Below are positions 20,781 through 31,122 of a stretch of 32,232 nt of DNA, one piece after another. The notes beneath the pieces were generated by a model. The model saw only the letters and a program-made list of their open reading frames with translations. It searched no databases and was not told the DNA's origin. How positions within the stretch are numbered: the stretch's first letter is position 1; every line of letters begins with the position of its first letter. Location of the stretch: contig CALWXY010000062.1 in NCBI GenBank assembly GCA_944385595.1, positions 1 to 32,232 on the forward strand. The letters run 5' to 3'. The DNA is from an uncultured Oscillospiraceae bacterium. GTDB taxonomy: Bacteria > Bacillota > Clostridia > Oscillospirales > Oscillospiraceae. The position numbers and the translations under genes are program-made.

Positions 20781-22529
20781 CTGGCCATACCCGAGAGCTT
20801 CCTCAGAGAGCTGACAGAGCGCTGCGATATAGCCGATGTCGTGTCGGGCTATGTGCGGCTCACAAAGCGGAGCGGGGCGAATCTGTTCGGATTGTGCCCC
20901 TTCCACAGCGAGAAGACGCCGTCGTTCTCCGTCTCGCCGGAGAAGCAGATCTACCACTGCTTCGGCTGCGGCAAGGGCGGAGGCGTCATAAACTTCATAA
21001 TGGAAATCGAGGGTCTGAGCTTCCGCGAGGCGGTGGAGTTTCTGGCCAAGCGCGTCGGCATGGAGGTGCCGGACGAGCGGGGCGACACCGAGTCCCGCAA
21101 AAGGGAGCGGATGCTCGCGCTCAATAAGGACGCCGCCCGCTTTTTCCACAGCCGCCTCACCGACCCGTCCGGCGCTCCGGCTCAGGATTATGTAAACCGC
21201 CGCGGCATAGCGCCGAAAATGGTGAGGACATTCGGCCTCGGCTTCGCGCCCGACAGCTGGGACGCGCTGCTCAAGGCCATGACGGCGCTGGGCTACACGC
21301 GCCAGGAGATGTTCGACGCGGGGCTGATTCGCGTCGGCAAAAAAGAGGGCAGCTTTTACGACACCTTCCGCAACCGCCTTATGTTCCCAGTCATTGATAT
21401 AAGGGGCAACGTCATAGGATTTTCGGGCAGGATATTGGGCGACGGCGAGCCGAAATACATGAACAGCCCGGAGACGATGGTTTTCAACAAAAGCCGCAAC
21501 CTGTTTGCGATAAACCTCGCGAAAAAGACCAAGGCGCCCTACTTCATCCTCGCCGAGGGCAACGTCGACGTGCTGATGATGCACCAGGCGGGCTTCGACT
21601 CGGCGGTCGCCTCGCTCGGCACCTCGCTCACGCCGGAGCAGGCGCGGCTGATCTCGCGCTATACCGGCGAGGTCGTCATCGCCTACGACAGCGACGGCGC
21701 GGGGCAGAAGGCCTCGCAGCGCGCCATAGGCATACTTGAGAAGCTCGACATCAAGGTGCGCATACTGCATATGGAGGGCGCCAAGGACCCGGACGAATTC
21801 ATACGCAAAAACGGCGCGGAGGTGTTCCGCTCGCTGCTCGAGAGCAGCGAGAACCACGTCGAGTACCGCCTGCGGGCGATACAGGCGAAATACGACTTGA
21901 AAAACGACGAGCAGCGCGTCGCCTTCCTCAAGGAGGCGGCGGGGCTTCTCGCCTCGCTGCCGAATCAGCTCGAGCGCGAGGTGTACTCCATGCGCCTCGC
22001 CGAGACGGCGCGCGTCCCCGCGCAGGTCGTCGAGGACGAGGTCGCGCGGCTGCGAAAATCTCGCCTCAGCCGCGAGAAAAAGCAGTACGAGCGCGAGGAA
22101 CTGAGTCCGGTGCGGAACCTGCAGCGCCGCGAGCGCAGCGTGCGCTACGAAAACGTCCGCAGCGCAAAAGCGGAAGAGGGCGTCATCGCCCTGCTGTTCC
22201 AGGACCCGGAGCTGTTCCGCGAGCGCGACCCCGTGCCGCCGGAGGACTTCTCGTCGCCGGAGCTGGGGCGCATATACGCGGCTCTGCTCAGTCAGCTGCG
22301 CTCGGGCGGCGAGCTGTCGCCGCCGCTGCTGGCGGGTCAGCTCAGTCAGGACGAGATGAGCTGCCTCACCGAGATCATAGGCTCGCCCGAGATGACCCAG
22401 GGCAGCCGCGCCAAAGCTCTGGCGGATTACATAGAGGTCATAAAAAGCGAACGCTCCAAGGCCGCGCCGCAGGACGATCTGCGCGCCATGGCCGCAAAAT
22501 ACAGGCAGAAAAAAGGGTATGGTGGTTAG
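20781..22529 (+). CDS. dnaG: DNA primase DnaG, apparent CTG start
   Basis: The 582-residue primase makes RNA primers at the replication fork. Domains are the CHC2 zinc finger (C39, H42, C60, C63), the RNA polymerase/TOPRIM domain with Glu259 in LAEGNVDV and the DSDGAG motif (D303, D305), and a C-terminal helicase-binding region. The conserved N-terminus AIPESFLRELTERCDIADVV lies upstream of the first GTG (20841). A CTG at 20781, seven bases after AGGGGGC, gives the expected family start and is my choice. Using GTG 20841 would remove 20 conserved residues. It is followed by rpoD two bases later. Confidence 0.95.
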   Translation: MAIPESFLRELTERCDIADVVSGYVRLTKRSGANLFGLCPFHSEKTPSFSVSPEKQIYHCFGCGKGGGVINFIMEIEGLSFREAVEFLAKRVGMEVPDERGDTESRKRERMLALNKDAARFFHSRLTDPSGAPAQDYVNRRGIAPKMVRTFGLGFAPDSWDALLKAMTALGYTRQEMFDAGLIRVGKKEGSFYDTFRNRLMFPVIDIRGNVIGFSGRILGDGEPKYMNSPETMVFNKSRNLFAINLAKKTKAPYFILAEGNVDVLMMHQAGFDSAVASLGTSLTPEQARLISRYTGEVVIAYDSDGAGQKASQRAIGILEKLDIKVRILHMEGAKDPDEFIRKNGAEVFRSLLESSENHVEYRLRAIQAKYDLKNDEQRVAFLKEAAGLLASLPNQLEREVYSMRLAETARVPAQVVEDEVARLRKSRLSREKKQYEREELSPVRNLQRRERSVRYENVRSAKAEEGVIALLFQDPELFRERDPVPPEDFSSPELGRIYAALLSQLRSGGELSPPLLAGQLSQDEMSCLTEIIGSPEMTQGSRAKALADYIEVIKSERSKAAPQDDLRAMAAKYRQKKGYGG

Positions 22530-22531
22530 AT

Positions 22532-23803
<1,272 letters not shown>

Positions 23804-23806
23804 AAT

Positions 23807-23845
23807 AAAAGACCTCCCGTATCCGCTGGATACGGGAGGTCTTTT
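23807..23845. terminator. Bidirectional terminator between rpoD and the GNAT gene
   Basis: An 18-base stem (23807-23824 with 23828-23845) has a GCT loop. AAAA on the left and TTTT on the right allow termination in both directions. The GNAT stop codon overlaps its right edge. Confidence 0.88.
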
Positions 23846-24269
23846 ATTTATCCCAAGCTAAGAGATATTCAAATTCGCCGGTGTTCTCATCAGTGGCGCC
23901 GTCTACAACTCTAAAGCCCTCTCGCTCGTAGAAACGCATGGCGCGGATGTTTTTGGCATATACACTGAGCTCCAGATGGTCTCTGAGGTTTTTGACATAA
24001 GTCAAAAGGTCTCTGCCTTCTCCCCTGCCCTGACGGTCCTCACGGACAAATATACCTGCGACATAGTTGCCGGTCAGGCCAATAAATCCGCCAATCTCAC
24101 CGCCGCCAAGCTCGAACACATATACCTCGGCCCGCTCCAGAGCCGCTCTCACCGGTATGAAATTATCAAGCCAATAGCTCTCTTGTATAAACTCGTGTGC
24201 GCGCAGGTTCTCATTCAGCCAGATGTGGGCCACGGCATCTGCATCCGCGGCCGACATTTTCCTAATCAT
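23844..24269 (-). CDS. GNAT-family N-acetyltransferase
   Basis: The 141-residue protein has the GNAT fold: an N-terminal strand-helix (IRKMSAADADAVAHIW), a core YVAGIFVREDRQGRGEGRDLL containing the acetyl-CoA loop (RQGRGEG), and the C-terminal NIRAMRFYEREGFRVV typical of the family. ATG 24269 overlaps the stop of the upstream reductase gene (ATGA), so both are translated from one mRNA. It is closest to acetyltransferases such as YjaB/YhhY-type. The substrate cannot be predicted. Confidence 0.82.
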   Translation of the reverse strand: MIRKMSAADADAVAHIWLNENLRAHEFIQESYWLDNFIPVRAALERAEVYVFELGGGEIGGFIGLTGNYVAGIFVREDRQGRGEGRDLLTYVKNLRDHLELSVYAKNIRAMRFYEREGFRVVDGATDENTGEFEYLLAWDK

Positions 24270-25963
24270 TTCCCTATTTCGATGCCACAGGGATGGCACG
24301 GCGCAATCTTAAAGGAGCTCTCCGTCGCGGCGGACTCCCAGTAGCGGTAGCCGCCCGCGAGATTGTAGCAGTCGAAGCCGTGCTGCGCGAGTATGCAGCA
24401 GGCGATGTAGCTGCGCAGGCCGACCTGGCAGTTGAGATACACGGGCTTCGCCTTGTCCAGCTCGCCCATACGCTCACGCATGTTGTCGACGGGGATGTTC
24501 ACAGCGCCGGGGATAGCGCCGCGCGAGAACTCGCGCGGGGTGCGCACGTCGACTATCTGCACCTTTTCGCGGTCGAGCGCGGCCTCCTCATCCCAGTGGT
24601 ACTGCTTCACGCGGCCTGTGAGCACGTTCTCGGCGACATAGCCCACCATGTTGACCGGGTCCTTCGCCGAGGAGAAGGGCGGCGCATAGGCAAACTCAAG
24701 CTCGGTGAGGTCTATGGCCGTGAGGCCGAGCCTTATGGCCTCGGCTATCGTGTCGATGCGCTTGTCGACGCCGTCGAAGCCCACTATCTGCGCGCCGAGC
24801 ACCTTCCCGCTGCCGCGCTCGAAAATGAGCTTGAGCGTCATGTTGGTCGCGCCGGGGTAGTAGGTCGCGTGGTTCGGCGAGTAGGTCACGGCGTAGTCGT
24901 AGTCGAGCTGCGCGGCCTTGGCGGTTTTCTCACTGAGGCCGACGTGGGCGACGGTCATGTCAAACAGCTTCATCACAGCCGCGCCTATGGTGCCTTTGTA
25001 GCGGCTGTCGCCGCCGTTCATGTTGTCGGCGGCAATGCGGCCCTGCTTGTTCGCCGGGCCCGCGAGGGGGATGACGGCGGGCGCGCCGGTGATGGGGTTC
25101 ACTATCTCGACAGCGTCGCCCGCGGCGTAGACGTCCGGTGCGGAGGTCTCCATGCGGTCGTTCACGGCGATGGCGCCCTTGGAGGCGAGCTTTATGCCCG
25201 CTTTCGCGGCGAGGGCGGTGTCGGGCGTGACGCCTATGGCGAGCAGGACGAGGTCGGTGTCTATGCTGTCGCCGTTTTTGGTGACGACGCGGACGCCGTT
25301 TTCTATGGCCTCGTAGCGCTCGACAGGGGTGTTGCGCAGGAGATTTATGCCCTTGTAGCGCATGTAGCCGTGGACGAAGCTCGCCATGTCGAAGTCGAGG
25401 TTCGGCATGACGTGCTCGCTGCGCTGCAGGAGCGTGACGGCCAGTCCCGCCTCGGTGAGGCACTCTGCCATCTCGAGGCCGATGAAGCCGCCGCCTATGA
25501 TGACGGCCTTTTTCGCGCCCGTCTCTGCTATGAAATCCTTGATTTTGTAGGTGTCCTCTACGGAGCGGAGCGTGAAAATCCGCTCGCCGTCTATGCCCGG
25601 CACATCCGGCACAGTGGGCTTCGCGCCGGGCGAGAGCAGGAGCTTGTCGTAGCTCTCGGTGTACTCGCGCCCGGTCTCCGTCTCGCGGACGGCAACGGTC
25701 TTGTTCGCGGTGTCGATAGCGGTGACCTCGCTGTGGACGCGGACGTCGACATTGAAGCGGGCCTTGAAGCTCGCGGGGCTCTGGAGCGTGAGCGCGCTCT
25801 TCTCGGTGATATCGCCGCCTATGTAGTACGGCAGGCCGCAGTTGGCGTAGGACACGAAGCCGCCGCGCTCAAAGACTATGATCTCGGCGCTCTCGTTGAT
25901 TCTGCGGAGTCTGGCAGCGGCGGTTGCGCCTCCGGCGACGCCGCCGACAATTATAACTTTCAT
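24266..25963 (-). CDS. CoA-disulfide reductase with C-terminal rhodanese domain
   Basis: The 565-residue flavoprotein has an FAD-binding site (GGVAGGATAAARLRR), the active cysteine C42 in SYANCGLPYY, a second nucleotide site around IIGGGFIGLEMAE, and a dimerisation domain. It is fused to a rhodanese domain with C512 in LNCQVGLRS. Such fusions reduce CoA disulfide, persulfide or polysulfide with NAD(P)H in anaerobes. An extra CHPC motif sits at residues 556-559, just before the end. ATG 25963 follows GGAGATGC. It forms an operon with the overlapping GNAT gene and is set off from the glycosyltransferase by a hairpin. Confidence 0.9.
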   Translation of the reverse strand: MKVIIVGGVAGGATAAARLRRINESAEIIVFERGGFVSYANCGLPYYIGGDITEKSALTLQSPASFKARFNVDVRVHSEVTAIDTANKTVAVRETETGREYTESYDKLLLSPGAKPTVPDVPGIDGERIFTLRSVEDTYKIKDFIAETGAKKAVIIGGGFIGLEMAECLTEAGLAVTLLQRSEHVMPNLDFDMASFVHGYMRYKGINLLRNTPVERYEAIENGVRVVTKNGDSIDTDLVLLAIGVTPDTALAAKAGIKLASKGAIAVNDRMETSAPDVYAAGDAVEIVNPITGAPAVIPLAGPANKQGRIAADNMNGGDSRYKGTIGAAVMKLFDMTVAHVGLSEKTAKAAQLDYDYAVTYSPNHATYYPGATNMTLKLIFERGSGKVLGAQIVGFDGVDKRIDTIAEAIRLGLTAIDLTELEFAYAPPFSSAKDPVNMVGYVAENVLTGRVKQYHWDEEAALDREKVQIVDVRTPREFSRGAIPGAVNIPVDNMRERMGELDKAKPVYLNCQVGLRSYIACCILAQHGFDCYNLAGGYRYWESAATESSFKIAPCHPCGIEIGK

Positions 25964-26016
25964 AATGCATCTCCTTTCGGAATATCACATACAGCACCAT
26001 TATAATCCGCGCAGAC

Positions 26017-26056
26017 AAAAGCCGCAAGTACCGAAAAACGGATACCTGCGGCTTTT
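26017..26056 (-). terminator. Terminator between glycosyltransferase and CoA-disulfide reductase genes
   Basis: On the minus strand GCCGCAGGTATCCG, loop TTTTT, then CGGTACTTGCGGC form an imperfect stem (26021-26052), ending in TTTTGT. It separates the two transcription units. Confidence 0.7.
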
Positions 26057-26060
26057 GCGC

Positions 26061-27317
26061 TCATGCGCCGACGACCTCGCTGACCGAGACGGCGGCGGTG
26101 TGCCGTATGGGCTTCCAGCCCTCGTCGCCGAACATGGCGGCGGCGGAGATGGGCACATAGGTGAGCATGAAGATGGGGAAGGTGAATATGTAAATCAGCT
26201 TCTTGGCCGCGGGGGCGTGGATCATCCTCCACTTGGAGAGGGTGATGAACGCGGCGACGGCCAGAGTGCCGAAGTAGCTTCCGGCGAAGGAGCCGAGCCA
26301 CATGATGAGCAGCGGCTTTAGCGGCGCGCCGAGCGCGAGACAGGCGAGCAGCCCCAGCGCGTAGACGGCGCAGCCCATGAGCGAGAGCGCCATGGCCGGG
26401 AAGTTCGACATGCAGAGGTCGTAGCAGGCGAAGTCGCCGCGCTTAAAGCCGTTCGCGGCCCTCGCGCCGTAGCGGGAGAAGACCTGCATGTAGCCGCGCA
26501 CCCAGCGGCGTCTCTGCCGCCAGGACTGCGCGAAGGAGACCGGCTGCTCGTCGTAGAAGACCGCGCTGTGGCAGTAGCCTATGTTCTCGCCCGCGAGCAC
26601 GCTGCTCACGGTGAACTCGGTGTCCTCGCTGATGAGGAAGAAGCGCCAGCCCCCGGCGCGCATGAGCGCCTCGCGTCCGACGAGGAAGCCCGTCCCGCCG
26701 ACGGAGCACTGAGTGCCGAGCAGCATGCGCGGGCGGTTGAGATACTCGGAGTCGTAGAGGAATCTCAGGGCGTTTCCGGCGGAGACCCAGCTGTCACCGT
26801 AGTTTTTGGAGTTGCGGCAGCCGGTGACTATCTGATACTCCGGCGAGAACACCCTGTTCATCTCGCTGATGAAGTTCGGGCTGAGCAGATTGTCCGCGTC
26901 GAAGACGAAGTAGCCGTCGAAGCTCTTGCCGTAGCGCTCGTGGATGTGCGAGAGCAGCCAGGCGAGGGCGTAGCCCTTGCCGACGCGCGCGGAGTCGAAG
27001 CGCTCGAACACCTCGGCGCCCGCCCTGCGCGCGGCAGAAGCGGTGTCGTCGGTGCAGTTGTCGGCGACGACGAAGGTCTGCACCAGCTCCGCCGGATAGT
27101 CCTGCGCCGCGATGCTCTCGATGAGCCTCGGCAGCACGGCCTCCTCGTTGCGCGCGGCTATGAGCACGGCGTAGCGCCTGCGGCCACCGCCGCCCTGCGG
27201 GGCGCGCGGCCTCACGAGAAACGGCACCACCGCGTAGGCGAACTGATAGGCGTAAAAGAAAAGAAACAGCAGTCCGAGAGCCTGTCCCGCGAATTTGAGC
27301 AGCTCCGTCGTTGCCAT
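26061..27317 (-). CDS. Membrane family 2 glycosyltransferase
   Basis: The 418-residue protein has an N-terminal membrane segment (about 12-34) and a GT-A domain. Motifs include VLIAARNEE (51-59), the metal-binding DAD (140-142), the catalytic ED (231-232) and QRRRW (268-272), which is typical of processive synthases. Several C-terminal membrane segments follow (about 300-390). It probably makes an extracellular or envelope polysaccharide or glycolipid. ATG 27317 is seven bases after GGGAGGG. No other polysaccharide genes lie beside it, so the product cannot be named. Confidence 0.88.
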   Translation of the reverse strand: MATTELLKFAGQALGLLFLFFYAYQFAYAVVPFLVRPRAPQGGGGRRRYAVLIAARNEEAVLPRLIESIAAQDYPAELVQTFVVADNCTDDTASAARRAGAEVFERFDSARVGKGYALAWLLSHIHERYGKSFDGYFVFDADNLLSPNFISEMNRVFSPEYQIVTGCRNSKNYGDSWVSAGNALRFLYDSEYLNRPRMLLGTQCSVGGTGFLVGREALMRAGGWRFFLISEDTEFTVSSVLAGENIGYCHSAVFYDEQPVSFAQSWRQRRRWVRGYMQVFSRYGARAANGFKRGDFACYDLCMSNFPAMALSLMGCAVYALGLLACLALGAPLKPLLIMWLGSFAGSYFGTLAVAAFITLSKWRMIHAPAAKKLIYIFTFPIFMLTYVPISAAAMFGDEGWKPIRHTAAVSVSEVVGA

Positions 27318-27393
27318 AAAAAATCCCTCCCGTTCTTGTGCTTGCAGGACAAGTGTAGCCCGAAGCGCGATTAAGAAACAAGGAGGGCAAAGA

Positions 27394-28470
27394 TTAAATT
27401 TTGTTTAAGCGCCTCAGCGCCGCCGCGGCGAAGAAGAACACCGCGGCCTGCATAAGCAGCGGAGAAAGCTCGCCGCGCAGATAGTGCGTCGCGGCAAGAA
27501 TGTCGCTCACCGGCGCGAGAGACGGCATGATGGCGGCGACGTCGAAGAGCACGGGGCAGAGAATCAGCATGGCCGCCGGCAGAAACGGCAGCGCGGCGGC
27601 GCTCCAGCCGCCCGGCAGATTGGTCAGCAAATCGCACAGCCCCGCGAGCGCGAGGCAGAGCGCCGCGAGCAGCCCCGGGCGCGAGCCCTCGCCGAGCGCG
27701 AGCAGCGACAGCTCCGCAATCGCGAACAGCAGCGCGAAGCGCACGGCGAGCACCGGCAGCATCAGCGCCGTCTCGCCGCGCAGAGCCGCGAGCGCGCGCC
27801 ACTGGGGCGAGCGGCGGCGAATCGCGAGCGCGTCGCCAAATGCGGCGGCAATCACCGTGAGCATCACGGCGGCGGCTGAGCGCAGCAGCGAGGAGGCGAG
27901 CACATCGCCCGTCCCGGCGGGGACGCTTCCGCTCCCGGAGGCGGGGACTATCTCAAGCCGCTCCCAGTCGTCGAGCGTCCAGCCGCCGTCGGGCGGCACG
28001 GCCCCGGCGCTCTCGAGATAGTCGGAGCCTATGTCCGGCGCGGCGAGCACCAGCATGGCGGAGGACACGGCCTCGCTCACGAGGCCGTGCACCGAGCTGC
28101 CGTCGCTGATGACGAGCGTGAAGAGGCGGCTGTAGCGCCGCGCGGCGCAGCGCTCGTCGAAGTCGTCGCGCAGAATATAGCCGCACTCCCACTGGCCGGA
28201 GGCGACGCTGCGGCGCAGCGTGTCCTCGTCGGCGGGTATGAATTCGATGACCCCGGCATTCTCGCGCAGCAGCTCAAGCAGCTCCCCGCCCCGCTCGCTG
28301 CCCTCCGGCACGCATATGCCCACCGGCACGGCGGGCTGGAGCAGATTCTCCGGCGCGGCGGCAGCCGCGAGCGCGAGGCAAACAGGCAGAGCGCAGAGGA
28401 AAAGCAGCGTTTTTTTCGAGCGGAACACGGCGCACAGCTCGCACAGCGCCATGCTCAGGAAAAATCTCAT
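27394..28470 (-). CDS. ABC-2-type export permease (second)
   Basis: The 358-residue protein has an N-terminal signal-anchor helix and a long extracytoplasmic domain (about 45-190). Five or so membrane helices follow in the C-terminal half (about 195-350), the pattern of ABC-2 (DUF/YhgE-like) exporters. Its ATG overlaps the stop of the neighbouring permease by four bases. The first and second permeases have the same plan but limited similarity, so they probably pair as a heterodimer driven by the ATPase at 31123. The substrate is unknown. Confidence 0.75.
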   Translation of the reverse strand: MRFFLSMALCELCAVFRSKKTLLFLCALPVCLALAAAAAPENLLQPAVPVGICVPEGSERGGELLELLRENAGVIEFIPADEDTLRRSVASGQWECGYILRDDFDERCAARRYSRLFTLVISDGSSVHGLVSEAVSSAMLVLAAPDIGSDYLESAGAVPPDGGWTLDDWERLEIVPASGSGSVPAGTGDVLASSLLRSAAAVMLTVIAAAFGDALAIRRRSPQWRALAALRGETALMLPVLAVRFALLFAIAELSLLALGEGSRPGLLAALCLALAGLCDLLTNLPGGWSAAALPFLPAAMLILCPVLFDVAAIMPSLAPVSDILAATHYLRGELSPLLMQAAVFFFAAAALRRLNKI

Positions 28471-29603
28471 CCCCTCGCCTCCCTCACGAAGCCGCGCGCG
28501 CAGAGCACAGCGGCGGCGGCGCAGAGCGCGGCGCCCAAAGCAGCCACCTCCGCTCCCCCCTGCCCCAGCAGCGCGAGGCGCATCAGCGCAAGCGGCGAGT
28601 CGCTCACAAGTGCGGCAAACGCCTTAGGCATCAGCGCCGGCGGGATGATTCCGCCGGAGACAAACACCAGCGCGAGGCTGAGCGCGAAGCAGAGAGCGGC
28701 CATGGCGCTCTCGCCGCGGCAGACGGAGCCGAGCAGCGAGGCAAAGCCGCAGGCAAAGACGCCGCAGGCCATCGCCCCGAAGCTCACTCCCCCGCCGAAG
28801 GCGCAGCCCAGCGCCGCCGCGAGCGCGCAGCAGCACAAGAGCACCGGCAGCATAGCGCCGAGCGCCCACTGTGCGCCGGAGCACCCGGCGGAGACGAGCC
28901 GCGCTCTCCACTCGCCCTGCCCCGGTCTGAGCACCGGATGGTAGACGGCGGCGGACATCAGCAGCAGCCAGCACATGAGCGTCAGCGCGTAGTGCTGAGC
29001 TATGGGCAGCGCGCCCGTCGCGCTGAGGCGCTCCTCGGCGTACATGCCAGAGCGGGAGAGGGTGAATTTGATGTACTCGAGATTTATCTCCATGACGGCG
29101 TTCTCGCGCTCGATGCCTTGATTTGCCAGCTCGTCCAGCACGGCGTAGATGCCGCCCTGGGCGGCGGAGAGCATGTCCGCCGCGCACTGACCGGCGTAGA
29201 GTATGAGCATGCCCTCCAGCGGGCGGGCGGGGTCGGTGTAGAGCAAGGCCGGCTCGTTTTTGCCGCTGAGTATGCCGCCGACGAAGTCGTCCGGCAGCGC
29301 CAGCACGGCGGTGACGGAGCCGTTTTCCAGCGCGGACATGGCCTCAGTCTGCTCCAGCTCGATAAAGCTGCAATACTCCGAGATATCCGCCATGTTGGAG
29401 GCCACGCCCGTGAGCAGCTGCGCATCCTCGCCGCAGACGGCAATGACGAGCGGCTCGACGCCCTCGCGCTCGAGCAGGCTCTCCATGCCCGCGCCGAGCG
29501 GAAGCGCGAGCATACCAAAGGCGGCGGCTGTCGCCGCAAGCAGCAGCAGCCGCCGTCCAAGCCGGGCGCAATTAAGTTTTACAAGCTGCGCCGCGAGACG
29601 CAT
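28467..29603 (-). CDS. ABC-2-type export permease (first)
   Basis: The 378-residue protein has an N-terminal anchor helix (LLLLAATAAAFGMLAL), a large external domain (about 40-200) and six C-terminal helices. Among these are LALVFVSGGIIPPALMPKAF (about 315-335), typical of ABC-2 permeases. It starts one base from the stop of the lipoprotein gene and overlaps the second permease. It is inferred to form the channel with that partner. External-domain-bearing permeases of this type move lipids, peptides or antibiotics; nothing here selects among them. Confidence 0.78.
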   Translation of the reverse strand: MRLAAQLVKLNCARLGRRLLLLAATAAAFGMLALPLGAGMESLLEREGVEPLVIAVCGEDAQLLTGVASNMADISEYCSFIELEQTEAMSALENGSVTAVLALPDDFVGGILSGKNEPALLYTDPARPLEGMLILYAGQCAADMLSAAQGGIYAVLDELANQGIERENAVMEINLEYIKFTLSRSGMYAEERLSATGALPIAQHYALTLMCWLLLMSAAVYHPVLRPGQGEWRARLVSAGCSGAQWALGAMLPVLLCCCALAAALGCAFGGGVSFGAMACGVFACGFASLLGSVCRGESAMAALCFALSLALVFVSGGIIPPALMPKAFAALVSDSPLALMRLALLGQGGAEVAALGAALCAAAAVLCARGFVREARG

Positions 29604-29604
29604 G

Positions 29605-31095
29605 TCAGCCCATCATGCGCGCCGCGAGCGCGGGCACTTCCTGCATAAGCTCCATGGCGATCCTCATGGCGTTGTTGTTGAGGGTCTGCTCGATTGCAAC
29701 GATGTCCTCATCGGTGAGGTCTTTCATATAGACGACGTCGGAGCTGTCGATCTCAACGGAGTCGACGGGGAAGATCTTGTACATGCCGTCGAGGCTGACG
29801 GAGAAGCCCATGGCGGAGACGGTGAGGTCGTCTATGACCATGTCCATGCCGTCCTCACTCGCGGCGAGGGTGCCGCTGGACGAGAAGTCGGCGGTCACGC
29901 CCTGAACCTCGAGGTAGCCGGTGACGGAGTAGGCGCCGCCGACCTCGTAAGAGGTCTCCCAGGCGAGCTCGCCCTGGCCGTTTATGTCGATGACGGTGCT
30001 GTCGGTGAACTTGCCGTCGGCGGGGACGTGGTTGCCCTCGGAGACGAGCTTCACATGGCCGAGCTCGCCGCCGCCGTCGGAGGCGGTGACGCTGAGCTCA
30101 AATCTGTCGGCCACATTCTTGCCGCAGCCGGTGTAGATGGCGATGTCGGTGTTGACACCGGCGACGACCACAAAGCCCTCGACGCCGCGGAGCAGGCCGT
30201 CGGACACATAGAAGGTGAGGTTCGCGGCCTCGGTGATGGAGGCGGCGAGCTGCTCCTCGAGGGTGGCGATGGTGTCGGCGACGAAGCTCTCATAGCTGTC
30301 GTAGCTGTCGGGCATGGCGGCGACATTGGCCTGCATGATGGTGGCTATGTAGTTGTCGTTCAGTGTGGCCTCGGTGACGTCGGAGATAAAGGCAATCATC
30401 GCCTCGGCGGGGACGTTTGCGGTGTAGGTCTCGCATTCCAGCGTGTCGCTTCCGCTGGTGAGGCTGGTCTTGTCGCCGGCGGCCCACTCGGAGGCGTCGG
30501 CCATGGTGTTGTACGCGGTGGTGAGGGCGGCCATGGTCTCATCGGAGAGGGAGAACTTGCCGTCGGCTCCGACATACTGCTCAACGAGGTCAAAGATGTT
30601 GTAGCCGTTGAGCGCCTCAAGTCCGGCTTCGGGGAAGTCCTCGGCCATGGTCTCGGTGTCTATGGCGTACACGGTGTCGCCGAGCAGCTCGGGACTGCTC
30701 AGACCGAGCAGGCTGTCGTCCAGGAAGACGCCCATGATTGCGAGCTGATAGTCGGCTATCTGGACGCCGATGTTGGCTGTGACCTGGCGTCCGGCGATGT
30801 CGGCCGCGCCGTCGAGCGTGAAGCCGCTGCCGTAGAAGCCGCTGATGTCGGTGCCGACGTTGGCGTCCTTGAGGTAGAGGCCCATGGTCTCTCCGTACTT
30901 GCCGGCGGCCAGCTCGGAGACGGCGTCGAAGCCGAGCTCTTTGTTCACATCGCCGAAGGCCTCGGCGGTGGCTATGGCCGCGTCCTTGACGGCGGTCTTG
31001 GGGTCTACCTCCTTGCTGCACCCCGCGAAGGCGAGCAGCATCGCAAGCGCCATGGCGAGAGCCAGGAGCCTGCGCATGGTTTTTGCTTTTGACAT
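29605..31095 (-). CDS. Large lipoprotein in an ABC export operon
   Basis: The 496-residue protein has a lipoprotein signal with lipobox FAGC and the lipidated Cys26, so it is anchored on the outer face of the membrane. The mature part is acidic and beta-strand-rich with no family I recognise; alternating Asp/Gly/Ser stretches such as EVQGVTADFSSSGTLAASEDG suggest repeated beta modules. ATG 31095 is eight bases after GGAGG. It lies between the ATPase and permease genes with spacings of a few bases, so it is probably a subunit or substrate-handling partner of the exporter. Codon and base use resemble its neighbours. Confidence 0.75.
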   Translation of the reverse strand: MSKAKTMRRLLALAMALAMLLAFAGCSKEVDPKTAVKDAAIATAEAFGDVNKELGFDAVSELAAGKYGETMGLYLKDANVGTDISGFYGSGFTLDGAADIAGRQVTANIGVQIADYQLAIMGVFLDDSLLGLSSPELLGDTVYAIDTETMAEDFPEAGLEALNGYNIFDLVEQYVGADGKFSLSDETMAALTTAYNTMADASEWAAGDKTSLTSGSDTLECETYTANVPAEAMIAFISDVTEATLNDNYIATIMQANVAAMPDSYDSYESFVADTIATLEEQLAASITEAANLTFYVSDGLLRGVEGFVVVAGVNTDIAIYTGCGKNVADRFELSVTASDGGGELGHVKLVSEGNHVPADGKFTDSTVIDINGQGELAWETSYEVGGAYSVTGYLEVQGVTADFSSSGTLAASEDGMDMVIDDLTVSAMGFSVSLDGMYKIFPVDSVEIDSSDVVYMKDLTDEDIVAIEQTLNNNAMRIAMELMQEVPALAARMMG

Positions 31096-31122
31096 GACAG
31101 TTTCCTCCAAATTTTTCATATT

